Part shown: positions 18,258 to 26,064 of the stretch, piece by piece
Position numbering within the stretch: the stretch's first letter is position 1
How the letters are laid out: every line of letters begins with the position of its first letter
NCBI RefSeq assembly: GCF_021789315.1
Contig: NZ_CP084563.1
Span: 4,466-68,465 of the forward strand
DNA: 64,000 nt
Reading direction: 5' to 3'
Origin: Arthrobacter sp. FW305-BF8
Lineage (GTDB): Bacteria; Actinomycetota; Actinomycetes; Actinomycetales; Micrococcaceae
Program-made: the position numbers and the translations under genes
The notes under the pieces: model-generated
Databases searched by the model: none
Told to the model about the DNA's origin: nothing
Seen by the model: only the letters and a program-made list of their open reading frames with translations

Positions 18258-18740
18258 TCAGAAAAGCGTTGGTGCATCCGGGTCAGCCCCGTGAAGAAGT
18301 GCCCGGATGCGCTCCCCGCGTTCCCAGCCGTGGGCGCGTACTTCATCGCGAAGGGTTCGGGAGCGTTGGGCGAAGAGAGCGCGGGAAAGTCCTCGCCATC
18401 TGAACAGGGATCCATTGGATTCCCGACCTTTGGCGAGCCGGTCAGCCATGTTCTCCCTGTTTGATCCCGGGTGCAGATGAGTGTCGTCTCCGATGGTCGC
18501 GCGGACACAGATCGGAACATCGCATCGGTGCATCAGATCCCCAAAGGCGTTCAGCCCGATCCCGTGTGCGAGATGGAACGCGTAGCGGTGAGGCCGCACA
18601 GCCTTGGTGCGGCCGCCGGAGTTTAAGGTGTACCGCCCATACCCGTCATCGGATACGGCGCCGGCCCACAACCAACAGTCACCAGGCCGGGGCCCCTTGA
18701 TGACTTTGGACCAGAAACGGTCCTCCGGTAGGCGGGTCAC
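18258..18740 (-). CDS. HNH-endonuclease-like small protein
   Basis: The 160-residue frame from the GTG at 18740 has the layout of phage-type HNH proteins: WSKV...GDCWLWAGAVSDDGYGRY, then RPHRYAF and LMHRCDVPICV, then HLHPGSNRENMADRLAKGR. In typical members the middle reads H.CdnP.CvnP.HL..GT..dN..D...kGR, so the metal-binding histidine/asparagine frame is largely kept. The segment ICVRATIGDDTHL differs from the usual NP.HL. An in-frame ATG at 18833 would overlap the next gene, so the GTG is preferred. It closes the minus-strand leading operon. Confidence 0.7.
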   Translation of the reverse strand: MTRLPEDRFWSKVIKGPRPGDCWLWAGAVSDDGYGRYTLNSGGRTKAVRPHRYAFHLAHGIGLNAFGDLMHRCDVPICVRATIGDDTHLHPGSNRENMADRLAKGRESNGSLFRWRGLSRALFAQRSRTLRDEVRAHGWERGERIRALLHGADPDAPTLF

Positions 18741-18747
18741 CTTCGCG

Positions 18748-19005
18748 TCACCAGGTGCGCCAGCGCAGTTCGAGCTTATTGGCCACGAAGAAGAGGCCTG
18801 CCATGAACAGGAAGCCGGGAATGGCGTGGGCAAAACCTTGGCTGATCCAAAGGCCGAGGGCCGACATCAAGGCAATCACACCGGCGGCCTTGCACAGAAA
18901 AATCAGGATGCCCTGGCTGGCCAGGACTGGATGCGTGAGTGCGTAGATGATCCAGCCCGCCAGGGCAATGGCTGCGAAAGCTGCGAGGAAGATGACGATG
19001 AACAT
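18748..19005 (-). CDS. Small membrane protein, 85 residues
   Basis: The family is not recognised. Three hydrophobic segments are visible, at about 2-22, 29-52 and 60-77, joined by short loops, ending in a basic tail (NKLELRWRTW). It starts at ATG 19005 and stops 7 bp before the GTG of the HNH-like gene, so the two are probably co-translated. A role in mating-pair stability, entry exclusion or membrane stress is conceivable but not shown. Confidence 0.75.
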   Translation of the reverse strand: MFIVIFLAAFAAIALAGWIIYALTHPVLASQGILIFLCKAAGVIALMSALGLWISQGFAHAIPGFLFMAGLFFVANKLELRWRTW

Positions 19006-19088
19006 GGTCAGGTCCTAACGGTCGAGTGCGGCTAGTGATGGGCAGGCTTGCAATCGAGGATTGGTCTCGTTGCCTTTCCACATCTGCT

Positions 19089-19391
19089 TCAAACGGATTC
19101 TGCTGTGTCCTCCGCGGCTGCCTCGCCCTCGGTTACCTGGCCCGACGCAATCCGTTCCGCCGTCTTCTCGTAAGCGGCATCAATGTATGAGGCCAGGTCA
19201 TCTTCCCGGACCCTCCAAATGCCCCGGGGCCCGAATTGCGCCGCCTTAATTTCTCCGCTTCTCAGCAGCGCGTACACCATTGGTTTACCGAGGTTCAGGA
19301 TCTCCTGGACATCGTCCATCGTCAGCATCTTCGGGAACGGCAGGGACGTCCGGGCGCCGGCCTTGTCCATGTCTTCAGTCCACTGACCCAT
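19089..19391 (-). CDS. Helix-turn-helix DNA-binding protein, excisionase/MerR-like
   Basis: This 100-residue protein has a short acidic N-terminus and a HTH_17-type fold: MLTMDDVQEILNLGKPMVYALLRSGEIKAAQFGPRGIWRVREDDLASYI (about 22-70). It then has an acidic tail. This fold is used by excisionases and small plasmid regulators to bend or mark DNA. It starts 3 bp after the stop of the ParB-like gene and is probably translated with it, so it may regulate this operon or assist partition. Confidence 0.85.
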   Translation of the reverse strand: MGQWTEDMDKAGARTSLPFPKMLTMDDVQEILNLGKPMVYALLRSGEIKAAQFGPRGIWRVREDDLASYIDAAYEKTAERIASGQVTEGEAAAEDTAESV

Positions 19392-19393
19392 CT

Positions 19394-19666
19394 CTACATG
19401 CCCTCTTTTCGGTGCTGCATTTCATCCGTCGTTCTCTGCCCTCGCCGCAGCTCGCCGGCCGGCACCGGAGGCCACGGTTTGCCGCCGTTGTACTTGCGCT
19501 GCAGGCGCTTCGCCTCACGCATGCTGGCCCGGACAATGAAGTCCGAAACGCTCGCGTCACCCTCTTCAGGCTTGCCGGCGTTCACGAAAGCGGCACGGAC
19601 CTCCTCGGCCTGCTCCTCCGTGTAGTAGGGCGTGAACGCCGCAATCTTCTTGGGCTTCGCCATCAC
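19394..19666 (-). CDS. Small ParB C-terminal-like (centromere-binding type) protein
   Basis: This 90-residue basic protein has a core, SVSDFIVRASMREAKRLQRKYN, followed by GGKPWPPVPAGELRRGQR. That is the pattern of the C-terminal DNA-binding part of small actinobacterial ParB proteins (S-DFI...A-M-E-ERLE--YN-G-P--P---GEL--GR). The same family signature appears in the protein at 45768-46142, which sits beside a ParA. No ParA is next to this copy, so it may be a regulator or an orphan adaptor. It lies 12 bp after the previous stop in a compact operon. Confidence 0.75.
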   Translation of the reverse strand: MMAKPKKIAAFTPYYTEEQAEEVRAAFVNAGKPEEGDASVSDFIVRASMREAKRLQRKYNGGKPWPPVPAGELRRGQRTTDEMQHRKEGM

Positions 19667-19678
19667 GACACCCCGGGC

Positions 19679-20131
19679 CTACTTGACCGCACGCAGCACC
19701 GGCGGCCACGGGTGCAGGCTGTCCAGGTAACCCTTCCCCAGCGACATGGAACCGTCCTCGTTGAAGCGGACATCCGAGTGCTGGTGGCTGCCGCCGGCGT
19801 GCGCAATGGCAGCCAGCACCAGGTCAAGGTTTTCCCGGTCAAGACCCGGCACCAGGTCACCCAGAACCACAGGAATATCCTCCGCCAGCGACGCGGCCAA
19901 TAGCAGGAACCGACGCTCCCCACCAGAGAGCGCGCCCGTCTCATCCGGGATGGCTGCGAAGTCGATCCAGGCACTCACCTGACCGGGTCCCTGCGGCTCG
20001 GCACTTGTATGAACCCACGGGTTACCAGGGGCGGCAAACTTCCCTCCAAAGGCCCGGATCAGCAGCTCCGTGGCTGCCTCGATCGTGTACATGCCTTTGG
20101 CCCAGACCCGGAGGTCATCTATGTGCGTCAT
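19679..20131 (-). CDS. Hypothetical protein, 150 residues
   Basis: The family is not recognised. The protein is acidic and soluble, with an N-terminal helix (IEAATELLIRAFGGKF), a central beta/alpha region (VSAWIDFAAIPDETGALSGGERRFLLLAASLAED) and a C-terminal WPPVLRAVK. The SGGERR-LLLAASLA stretch superficially recalls an ABC signature, but there is no Walker A motif and the protein is too short. More likely it is a helical scaffold. It overlaps the preceding gene by ATGA, so its expression is tied to the leading-region operon. Confidence 0.75.
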   Translation of the reverse strand: MTHIDDLRVWAKGMYTIEAATELLIRAFGGKFAAPGNPWVHTSAEPQGPGQVSAWIDFAAIPDETGALSGGERRFLLLAASLAEDIPVVLGDLVPGLDRENLDLVLAAIAHAGGSHQHSDVRFNEDGSMSLGKGYLDSLHPWPPVLRAVK

Positions 20132-20430
20132 CGTTGTGCCTTTCGGTTGTTGCCCAGCTTTGGCTCCGCTACGTCAAGATATTTTCCGAAAGCTTGCGCG
20201 GAAACTTCCGCATCGGACAGCTTCCCGCCGTTGGATCTACGGACCTCGTCGGTCACCTCAACATACTTCCTGAAGTTGCGGTTATCCCGCCGCGCATCCG
20301 TCCACTTGGCCGCCAGCCAGATCACCAAACACAGGACGGCCAGCCCCGCCACCATGAGGGGCAGGATGCCCAGGATACGACCTGTCATGCCCTCAAAATC
20401 CGCTGGTAGTCCGCCGTTCATGGCATTCAT
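20128..20430 (-). CDS. Single-pass membrane protein, 100 residues
   Basis: One strong membrane segment lies at about 18-43 (ILGILPLMVAGLAVLCLVIWLAAKW), followed by a charged cytoplasmic tail of 55 residues with KYVEVTDEVRRSNGGKLSDAEV. The family is not recognised. It sits 117 bp downstream of the SSB gene and overlaps the next gene by ATGA. A membrane-tethered partner of leading-region proteins is one possibility. Confidence 0.75.
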   Translation of the reverse strand: MNAMNGGLPADFEGMTGRILGILPLMVAGLAVLCLVIWLAAKWTDARRDNRNFRKYVEVTDEVRRSNGGKLSDAEVSAQAFGKYLDVAEPKLGNNRKAQR

Positions 20431-20546
20431 GAAGCAATTCCTTTCTTCTGCGCGTCAGCCAGATGCTGGCCGCTGCTGTCTTTTGTGCGCTTTGCGGAGA
20501 AGCTTGTCGGGGTCAGCGTATTGGCCAGCCCCGACAGGCGCAGCGG

Positions 20547-21461
20547 TTAGAACGGGGGTTCGGAGTCGGGTCCGTTGCCCCAGCCGCCGCCGGCGTTGCT
20601 GGTCGCCGGGATGTCCCAAGGGTCATTCTGCGGGGCTGACTGCGTGCCCTGGTTACTGTTTCCCTGTCCGCCGAATCCACCGCCGGCCTGTGCACCCTGG
20701 TTGCTGCGCTGGGTGCGGTTGACTTTGGCGTTCGAATACCGGAGGGAGGGTCCGATCTCGTCCACTTCCAGCTCTATCACGGTGCGCTTCTCGCCTTCCT
20801 TGGTTTCGTAGGAACGGGACTTCAGCCGGCCGGTCACGATCACGCGCATGCCCTTGGTCAGCGACTCGGCCACATTCTCCGCCGCTTCCCTCCACACGCC
20901 GGCCCGGAGGAAAAGCGTCTCCCCGTCCTTCCACTCGTTGGACTGTCGGTCGAAAGTCCTGGGCGTTGAAGCGATGGTGAAGTTCGCTACGGCCGACCCG
21001 CTCGGGGTAAACCGCAGCTCAGGGTCGCTGGTGAGGTTGCCGATGACTGTGATGGTGGTTTCGCCGGCCATGATGGTTCCTTTTCCTCGTGTGCTGGTGA
21101 TGTTCTCGGTATGTGTTGTGGGTTCGTTCTGAGGTTCGGTCCCACCCGGTTCGTCGTAGGTGAGGTCGTTGGGCTGGTACTGGTTCGCAGTGTGTGCGTC
21201 CCAGAGCCCGCCCTCCCCGAGCGAGGCGCGGTTGATCGCCTCAAAGTACCGGTCATCCCCTCCCTGGTCCGGGATGGCGTAGCCGTCGTACAGGTCCTCA
21301 CTGAGGGGGTCCACAATGGCGGGTTCCACAACGTAGGGGTCCACAATGTCGGCGGGAATCCTGCCGCTGGGGTTGACCTGCCGGAACAGGTCCACCTCCA
21401 ACGGGATCCGTGGGCTGAGATTGAACCCGACAACCGGGCGCGGGGAGCTCACGGTCCTCAC
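20547..21461 (-). CDS. ssb: Single-stranded DNA-binding protein with an in-frame N-terminal extension
   Basis: The SSB part begins at ATG 21071 (MAGETTITVIGNLTSDPELR). It has a normal OB fold of about 110 residues (WRELAENVAESL-like region WREAAENVAESLTKGMRVIVTGRL), then a Gly/Gln linker and an acidic tip, DSEPPF, so this part is a complete 174-residue SSB. The same frame is open for another 130 codons upstream to a GTG at 21461, which overlaps the glutaredoxin stop as GTGA. A strong site, GAGGAAAAGGA, precedes ATG 21071. Two products from one frame, 304 and 174 residues, are therefore plausible. The extension is acidic and not recognised. SSB would coat the incoming strand after conjugation. 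Confidence 0.88.
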   Translation of the reverse strand: MRTVSSPRPVVGFNLSPRIPLEVDLFRQVNPSGRIPADIVDPYVVEPAIVDPLSEDLYDGYAIPDQGGDDRYFEAINRASLGEGGLWDAHTANQYQPNDLTYDEPGGTEPQNEPTTHTENITSTRGKGTIMAGETTITVIGNLTSDPELRFTPSGSAVANFTIASTPRTFDRQSNEWKDGETLFLRAGVWREAAENVAESLTKGMRVIVTGRLKSRSYETKEGEKRTVIELEVDEIGPSLRYSNAKVNRTQRSNQGAQAGGGFGGQGNSNQGTQSAPQNDPWDIPATSNAGGGWGNGPDSEPPF

Positions 21462-21724
21462 GCCGCCTTGTGAGTCATGCCCGCCTGGACGAGCTTGTCG
21501 CGGCGCAGGCCGGACCAGCGATCCTGGTCATCGGAGTTGTTCACGACAACGGGCGCCTGGGAGTAGCCGAGTTCGGCGGTGATGTACTCCAGCGCTGCCG
21601 GCACTTCGATAATGTCCACGGCCGTATAGGTGACGCCCTTGGAATCGAAGTAGTCCTTCGTCTTCTCACAGTTGGGGCAGTCCGGCTTAGTGTAAACCGT
21701 GTAAGCGGTGGGCGAAGCAGTCAT
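21458..21724 (-). CDS. nrdH: Glutaredoxin-like NrdH redoxin
   Basis: This 88-residue thioredoxin-fold protein (start MTASPTAYTVYT) has the active site KPDCPNCEKTK, the cis-proline region SQAPVVV and the C-terminal WSGLRRDKL typical of NrdH. It would donate electrons to ribonucleotide reductase or another partner. The ATG at 21724 is preferred to a TTG 24 bp upstream. It heads the operon that continues into ssb through a GTGA overlap, linking dNTP supply with single-strand DNA handling. Confidence 0.88.
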   Translation of the reverse strand: MTASPTAYTVYTKPDCPNCEKTKDYFDSKGVTYTAVDIIEVPAALEYITAELGYSQAPVVVNNSDDQDRWSGLRRDKLVQAGMTHKAA

Positions 21725-21966
21725 TTTCAGCACCTGGTTTCGTATCAAGATTAGTTTCGTTCGTCTGGCTGACTTGCTACTTCAATTCTACCAATCATTC
21801 AACTGAATGAATAGGCACTTTGCCGCTGATCCTAGGGATTTTTATTCCACTACTCAGCGGCCTAACACGCTCGCCTGGTCGCTGCTTCGGGTGTCGTTCC
21901 GGAGTCGTCTGGACGGACCGTCAGAAGTCCTCCGCACAAGGCCACCCGCGGGCCAGAATGTGTTGG

Positions 21967-22275
21967 TCAGGAGTTGCGCAGGAACCAGGACCGGCCTCGC
22001 CGTAGGGCAGCATGCAGACGGTCAACGGCGTGTCCTGCAGCTGCATAACCCACGTCCCTGAATGAGCCCATGCCGCCGCGATACAGGTTGAGGCCCTGGG
22101 CTGAGGCCTCGCGCAGACCACGCCGATCAGAGACGCCGGCGAACAACCCGTCGAGCCAGTCGGCGGTATGGGCTCGCTGCTCATCCCGGCCCAACCGCGC
22201 GGCTGCGCGGACCTCGGCAATCGCGGAAAGGATCTCAGTCCGAACGGCTTCGACGGTGCGCGGTTTACTGCTCAT
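21967..22275 (-). CDS. Hypothetical protein, 102 residues
   Basis: The family is not recognised. It is a helical, Arg/Ala-rich protein (VEAVRTEILSAIAEVRAAARLGRDEQRAHTADWLDGLF) with a Gly/Tyr region, LYRGGMGSFRDVGYAAAGHAVDRL. The reading frame is continuous from ATG 22275, but the ribosome-binding site is weak. It is followed by a 242-bp AT-richer gap before the glutaredoxin gene, which probably holds that operon's promoter. Confidence 0.6.
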   Translation of the reverse strand: MSSKPRTVEAVRTEILSAIAEVRAAARLGRDEQRAHTADWLDGLFAGVSDRRGLREASAQGLNLYRGGMGSFRDVGYAAAGHAVDRLHAALRRGRSWFLRNS

Positions 22276-22776
22276 AGGGCAATTCTAGAGACGACACTCT
22301 ATGCAACCGGGGCAGCGCCTTCCCGAACAGCAGGTTGCGCTCGACATCGCGAACGGTCGGTGAGTTTCGCCGCCGACGACTGTGGTCATCCCCGCTGGTT
22401 GGCCACGGCGGCAGCCCCCATGTGCCTGAAAGCCGGTCCCGGGGCCGTTGGGCGAGATGCCCTGGAAAGTCCACTCCCCCAGTGAATTGGCGTCGTCCCT
22501 GCTGAAAGAAGGCTAGCCCCGGAAATAGATGCGTCGGCAGCGCTGGAATTGGACCATGGGGAACTTGGCCCGAAGGGTGTAATCCAGCGGTATCAGGCGC
22601 GGCAACTTGAAAAGTAAGCATGCTTTCTATTAGTTTGGTGTCATCTTCTCCGCCTGGCCCCCATCAGGCGGAGTGGTTGCCAGGGAGGCCCCGCCACTTC
22701 ATTTGTGTTGCGGGGCTTTTCGCTACCCGCGCTTTGCAGCGGGTGTCAGTATCCGGAACGGCAGAGGGAGTGTGCA
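22276..22776 (+). other. Intergenic region with two plus-strand hairpins (possible short RNA or leader)
   Basis: No gene is supported in this 501-bp gap. Near its right end are a perfect 9-bp stem, CTCCGCCTG (22648-22656) with 22665-22673, and a terminator-like stem, GCCCCGC (22688-22694) with 22710-22716, followed by TTTT. No plus-strand gene ends upstream, so these may close an unannotated small RNA or form an attenuator in the leader of the DUF2188 gene at 22777. Confidence 0.55.
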
Positions 22777-23004
22777 GTGGCTCAGGGTGACGTCGAGACG
22801 TATTACGAAGATGGCCAGTGGAAGAACAAGCGCGAGGGCACTACCCGGGCGTTTGGCGCCGGCTACGGCACCAAGGACGAAGCAGAAGCTGCAGGCCGGG
22901 AAGCGGCCCAGGCGGACAAGGTCGAGCACGTCATTAAGAACCAGGATGGTCAGATCGGCTCGAAGAACAGCTACGGCAACGATCCCCGGAACGTCCCGGG
23001 CTGA
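22777..23004 (+). CDS. DUF2188 domain protein
   Basis: This 75-residue protein starts from GTG 22777, with GAGGGAG upstream. It has the DUF2188 pattern: GQWKNKREGTTRAFGAGYGTKDEAEAAGREAA, then HVIKNQDGQIGSKNSYGNDP. The terminal YGNDP motif is characteristic. The family is small, widespread and of unknown function. It is a single-gene unit on the plus strand between a leader with hairpins and a strong terminator. Confidence 0.85.
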   Translation: MAQGDVETYYEDGQWKNKREGTTRAFGAGYGTKDEAEAAGREAAQADKVEHVIKNQDGQIGSKNSYGNDPRNVPG

Positions 23005-23034
23005 GTCAACGCGGGGCTTCGGCTCCCCGGTTAA

Positions 23035-23075
23035 CCCGGAAAGGAGCCGGCATGTGTGCCGGCTCCTTTCGGGTT
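23035..23075 (+). terminator. Strong terminator after the DUF2188 gene
   Basis: AAGGAGCCGGCA (23041-23052) pairs perfectly with 23057-23068 around TGTG, and the stem can extend through CCCGGA/TTCGGG. It is followed by TTTCTCT. Confidence 0.85.
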
Positions 23076-23187
23076 TCTCTGCAAGAAATCTATGGGTCAG
23101 TTTAGCTGACGTGATGGCCGCGTTCTTTTCCAGCCTCATTGCTGGAGCGCGGCTCCTGTTCTATGTTCCTGGTTCCTGGCGCAGGAC

Positions 23188-23242
23188 GGCGGTCCGCCGC
23201 TGGTGAGTGGTTGCTGTGGTTCGCCCTGGGCGGCGGACCGCC
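23188..23242. repeat. GGCGGTCCGCCGC inverted repeat, copy 1
   Basis: A perfect 13-bp arm (23188-23200) pairs with 23230-23242 across 29 nt. It lies 87 bp beyond the stop of the ParB-like gene. Related pairs occur at 25603-25657 and 30168-30222, each just downstream of a minus-strand leading-region gene. It is likely a terminator or a module boundary. Confidence 0.75.
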
Positions 23243-23328
23243 CGAATTCTGGAAGGTTCCTGGCCTTCCTGCGGTGATTGGGTCTGTGCCGGGCGGGGTT
23301 CGGGATCCTCCGCCCGGCACAGGAGCCG

Positions 23329-24675
23329 TTATTCGGCTGTCTTAGCCTTTTCGCCGCTGTCGATGATGATCTTTTCGACCTCGCTTGCCATGTAGCCCCA
23401 GAGGACCAGCTGGTTCAGGTAGTCCCGGTGGGTTTGGCTGGGTGAGCGCCACGAGTCCTTTTGGATGGTCTTTTCGTACCCGGCGCAGATCAGCGCGATC
23501 AGGGAGAATTCCGGCCGTGTGGTGGTCTTGGCGACGTGGTCCCTGAGCGGGTTCCATGCCCACTGGTTGGATTCTTCGAACTTCGCCCCGGCCATCTCAG
23601 CGGCTACCTTTCCCTCGTAGCCGCTGGCGGTTTCGGAGTGGTGGGTGATCGCGTGGACGGTGAAGTATTGCCAGCCCTTGGGGGCCTGCTTCTTTGCCAG
23701 CAGGTTTTTGACCCATTCACGCCTGACCACAGTTGCGGACTGCATCAGCTTGTTGTTCTCGATCAGGGTTTTCCGTTCGGCCTTCTGCTCATCGGTCATC
23801 GGTCCTTTCGGGGCCGATGACGTGCCGTAGCCGCTGTAGTAGCGGAGGGTGAAGCCCAGGTCTTTCCAGCCGGTGACGACGGCGACGGCGGAGTGTTCGC
23901 CGCGATAGTCCGTCTCGATGTAGACGGCGTTTCCGTCTTCGTCTGTGGCCGGTTCGCCGTCCGCCCTTTTCAGGGACGTGACCCGGAGGGTTTCGCTGTC
24001 CTCCCCGTACCCGCATTCCGGGACAACAGTCGTTCCGTCCGATTCCAGCTCTGCGGTGAGTGCGGCCAGCGCGGCGGCGCGGTCGCGCTTGTCGCGCAGC
24101 TGCTGGGTGACGTGCAGGAGCATGTCGGGTTCGTCCATGATGACGGACTCGAGCTCGGCGGTGGCTTCCTCGTCTGACTCAAATTCCGCGAGTACCAAAG
24201 CCTCTTCGATGGTGTATCCCTTGCCCAGGGCGGCGGCTCCGGTCTCGGTGGACTTGGCTTTAAGGGCGGACTCGACGGTGGTCTTGGTCCGTCCGGTCTT
24301 CTTGGCGATCGCGGCGGCCGAGACGCCGATCAGGGACAGCTGGTGGTAGGCGTCGGCCTCGTCGGCTTCGGTCAGTTCGGCCCGCTGGATGTTCTCCACA
24401 ACCTGCGTGACGATACGTTCGGCTTCTTCGGGGCTTTCGATGATCATTACCGGGATGCTGTCCCGCCCTGCTTGGACGGCGGCGCGGGTCCGGCGCTGGC
24501 CCATCAGGACGTGCACGGTTCCGTCGTCCTTGCGGTGGGCGATCACTGGTTCCATCACGCCATGTTCCTTGATGCTGGCAATGAAATCGGCGGTCAGGGC
24601 GGCGTCCTTCCGGACGTTGATATCGACGGTCAGGGTGGCCGGATCGAGCATTTCGAGTGTGGGTGTTGCGTTCAT
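23329..24675 (-). CDS. parB: ParB/Srx-domain protein of the plasmid leading region
   Basis: This 448-residue protein has an N-terminal ParB domain (about 10-110): VDINVRKDAALTADFIASIKEHGVMEPVIAHR, the GxRR nucleotide motif in VLMGQRRTRAA, and VTQVVENIQRAELTEADEA. A helix-turn-helix follows (VSAAAIAKKTGRTKTTVESALKAK). The C-terminal half is long and not recognised (WRSPSQTHRDYLNQLVLWGYMA). In conjugative plasmids, ParB-domain proteins of this kind are common leading-region genes. There is no adjacent ParA; a separate ParA lies 22 kb away. Expression starts directly behind repeat copy A. Confidence 0.88.
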   Translation of the reverse strand: MNATPTLEMLDPATLTVDINVRKDAALTADFIASIKEHGVMEPVIAHRKDDGTVHVLMGQRRTRAAVQAGRDSIPVMIIESPEEAERIVTQVVENIQRAELTEADEADAYHQLSLIGVSAAAIAKKTGRTKTTVESALKAKSTETGAAALGKGYTIEEALVLAEFESDEEATAELESVIMDEPDMLLHVTQQLRDKRDRAAALAALTAELESDGTTVVPECGYGEDSETLRVTSLKRADGEPATDEDGNAVYIETDYRGEHSAVAVVTGWKDLGFTLRYYSGYGTSSAPKGPMTDEQKAERKTLIENNKLMQSATVVRREWVKNLLAKKQAPKGWQYFTVHAITHHSETASGYEGKVAAEMAGAKFEESNQWAWNPLRDHVAKTTTRPEFSLIALICAGYEKTIQKDSWRSPSQTHRDYLNQLVLWGYMASEVEKIIIDSGEKAKTAE

Positions 24676-25076
24676 GGTTTTTGTCCTTGCAGAGACGTGG
24701 GGGGTGTGGGGCGATCAGGTGACCGGCCAGCTTCCCTCTCCCCCCGTTGTTTTTTGGCTGCTGGCGAAGCTTGCGGAGCTGTGCCCGTGCAGGCCCGTCT
24801 ACCCGCAGGGCAAGACCCGGAAAATCTTCGGAGGAAATAAGCGACGAAGGAGCGCCGGAGAAGACTTTTGCGGGCCGCAGGCCCCGGAGGAACGGAGGGG
24901 CTAGAGGGGCCGGAACGGGCACGTACAATCCGAAGGACAGCAGCCAAAAAACGTCGTAGACACACCAGGGCCAGGGGGTCCGGAGCTCTGCGACGGCACG
25001 CACTGGACCCAACAGCCGGCCGCGAAGCGGACGCCCATCAACTGGTTGAAGCGCAGCGGAAACCAGGATCTCTGGC
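24676..25076 (-). repeat. Long structured leader repeat, copy A (before the ParB-like gene)
   Basis: This is one of four copies (A-D) of a roughly 400-bp sequence that ends exactly at the start codon of a minus-strand gene. The first 22 bases before the ATG are identical in all copies and provide an AAGGA ribosome-binding site. Inverted 15-bp arms (GTTTTTTGGCTGCTG at 24749-24763 and its complement at 24938-24952) enclose about 170 nt with nested pairings, such as AAAATCTTC near 24821 with GAAGACTTTT at 24860-24869. A G-run near 24703 faces a C-run at 24740-24745. It could act as a single-strand promoter, a double-strand promoter region or a structured mRNA leader. Confidence 0.85.
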
Positions 25077-25202
25077 GGTAAGCTGGGAGTGCCCCCGTCA
25101 CCGGCTATTCCCCCCAGTTGGCCGGTGACGGCTGGGCCCGAAACTCCGAAGCAAGTCCGCCGATGTGTCATGCTCGAAGGTGTAAGCAGCAGGATGTTTA
25201 CA

Positions 25203-25241
25203 AGCAGCGGGTCCGCATTCTTAGAATGCGGGCCCGCTGCT
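25203..25241. terminator. 39-bp near-perfect palindrome in the A-side intergenic region
   Basis: AGCAGCGGGTCCGCATTCT faces 25223-25241 with one mismatch. It lies between repeat A and the partial repeat at 25471 and has no U-run, so it may be a structural or protein-binding site rather than a classical terminator. The surrounding 25077-25470 has no supported gene. Confidence 0.6.
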
Positions 25242-25470
25242 CACTGTCGCAGCCGGTCGAGGGTAGGCCGTCAACCCCGAAGAGCGCACGGGCAGGTCCG
25301 CGAACTAAGGGAGCGCAGCGACCGCGTGGGTCTGGACGGGAGTGTGGGTTGACGGGTCGGGCCCCCGGACGGCTACGATCAGTGGCCTTGTACGGAGAAC
25401 AACCCAGCCACTTGTAAGGCAAAAACGCGCCTTTATAGGCCGGAGCGCAGCGCAGGACCGGCTCCTGGGT

Positions 25471-25515
25471 GGAGCGCAGCGGAGACCAGGGCGAGCCCTG
25501 CGAGTCTGCCTTTTG
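25471..25515 (-). repeat. Partial leader repeat (distal tail only)
   Basis: The stretch GGAGCGCAGCGGAGACCAGG, then GCGAGCCCTGCGAG and TGCC, matches the distal tail of copies B, C and D, which copy A lacks. It appears that copy A and its tail were separated by an insertion or rearrangement of about 400 bp. Confidence 0.65.
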
Positions 25516-25602
25516 TTCCTGGCCCCACTCGAAATGCCCAGGGCTGAACCAGCTCGGGCTTGCCGCACGCGCCAGGTGAGCACTGCCGGCGGTTGCGGGA
25601 AC

Positions 25603-25657
25603 GGCGGTCCGTCGCCGGCAACCATCCGCCCGGGTCAGCCACCTGCGGCGGACCGCC
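25603..25657. repeat. GGCGGTCCG inverted repeat, copy 2
   Basis: GGCGGTCCGTCGC (25603-25615) faces GCGGCGGACCGCC (25645-25657) with one mismatch. It is 31 bp downstream of the stop at 25689, matching the placement of the other two copies. Confidence 0.7.
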
Positions 25658-25688
25658 CGCCCACTCAAGGCGAACAGCCCGCCGGCAC

Positions 25689-26000
25689 CTATCTGGCGCT
25701 GTCGATCATTGCTAGGATCGCGCGGGTGGTTTCTTCCGTCTGTCGGTGCAGCTCTTTGATTTCCTGGTCGGCCGGGGCGGCTTCGCTCTTTTCGAGCTGG
25801 ACCTGCCATGTGTCCAGCGCTGAGAGCAGTTCGGGCGTAAACGTCGAGTTTGCCCCGCCCTGCAGGCCGAAGTAGTAGATGGCATCCGTCATTCCCGGGT
25901 GACCGATCCATGCGGCGGTGTCGGCCGCTTTCTCGCGTTGGCCTGCCTCGTAGTGCGCTTCATAGTCGAAGTCGCCGTCAGCATCCCAAAAGTCCGTCAT
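25689..26000 (-). CDS. Hypothetical acidic protein, 103 residues
   Basis: The family is not recognised. The protein is acidic, starts MTDFWDADGDFDYEAHYEAGQRE, and has two likely helices (PELLSALDTWQVQLEKSE and DQEIKELHRQTEETTRAILAMI). It is small, soluble and lacks cysteines. It starts 64 bp after the DprA-like stop and is probably transcribed with it from the repeat B leader. Its acidic, DNA-mimic-like composition would fit an anti-restriction role, but this is only suggestive. Confidence 0.75.
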   Translation of the reverse strand: MTDFWDADGDFDYEAHYEAGQREKAADTAAWIGHPGMTDAIYYFGLQGGANSTFTPELLSALDTWQVQLEKSEAAPADQEIKELHRQTEETTRAILAMIDSAR

Positions 26001-26064
26001 GGTCCTGTTCCCTTCGTCAAAAGCTGGGCGGCGGCCGGGACGCGGGTCCCGGCCACCGGTCTAC

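Noticed and set aside
19679..20131. SGGERR-like stretch considered as an ABC ATPase signature
   Set aside because: The protein is 150 residues long with no Walker A or B motif.
22265..22621. A 118-residue minus-strand frame
   Set aside because: Composition is irregular and no start site or family is visible; it ends inside the start of the neighbouring gene.
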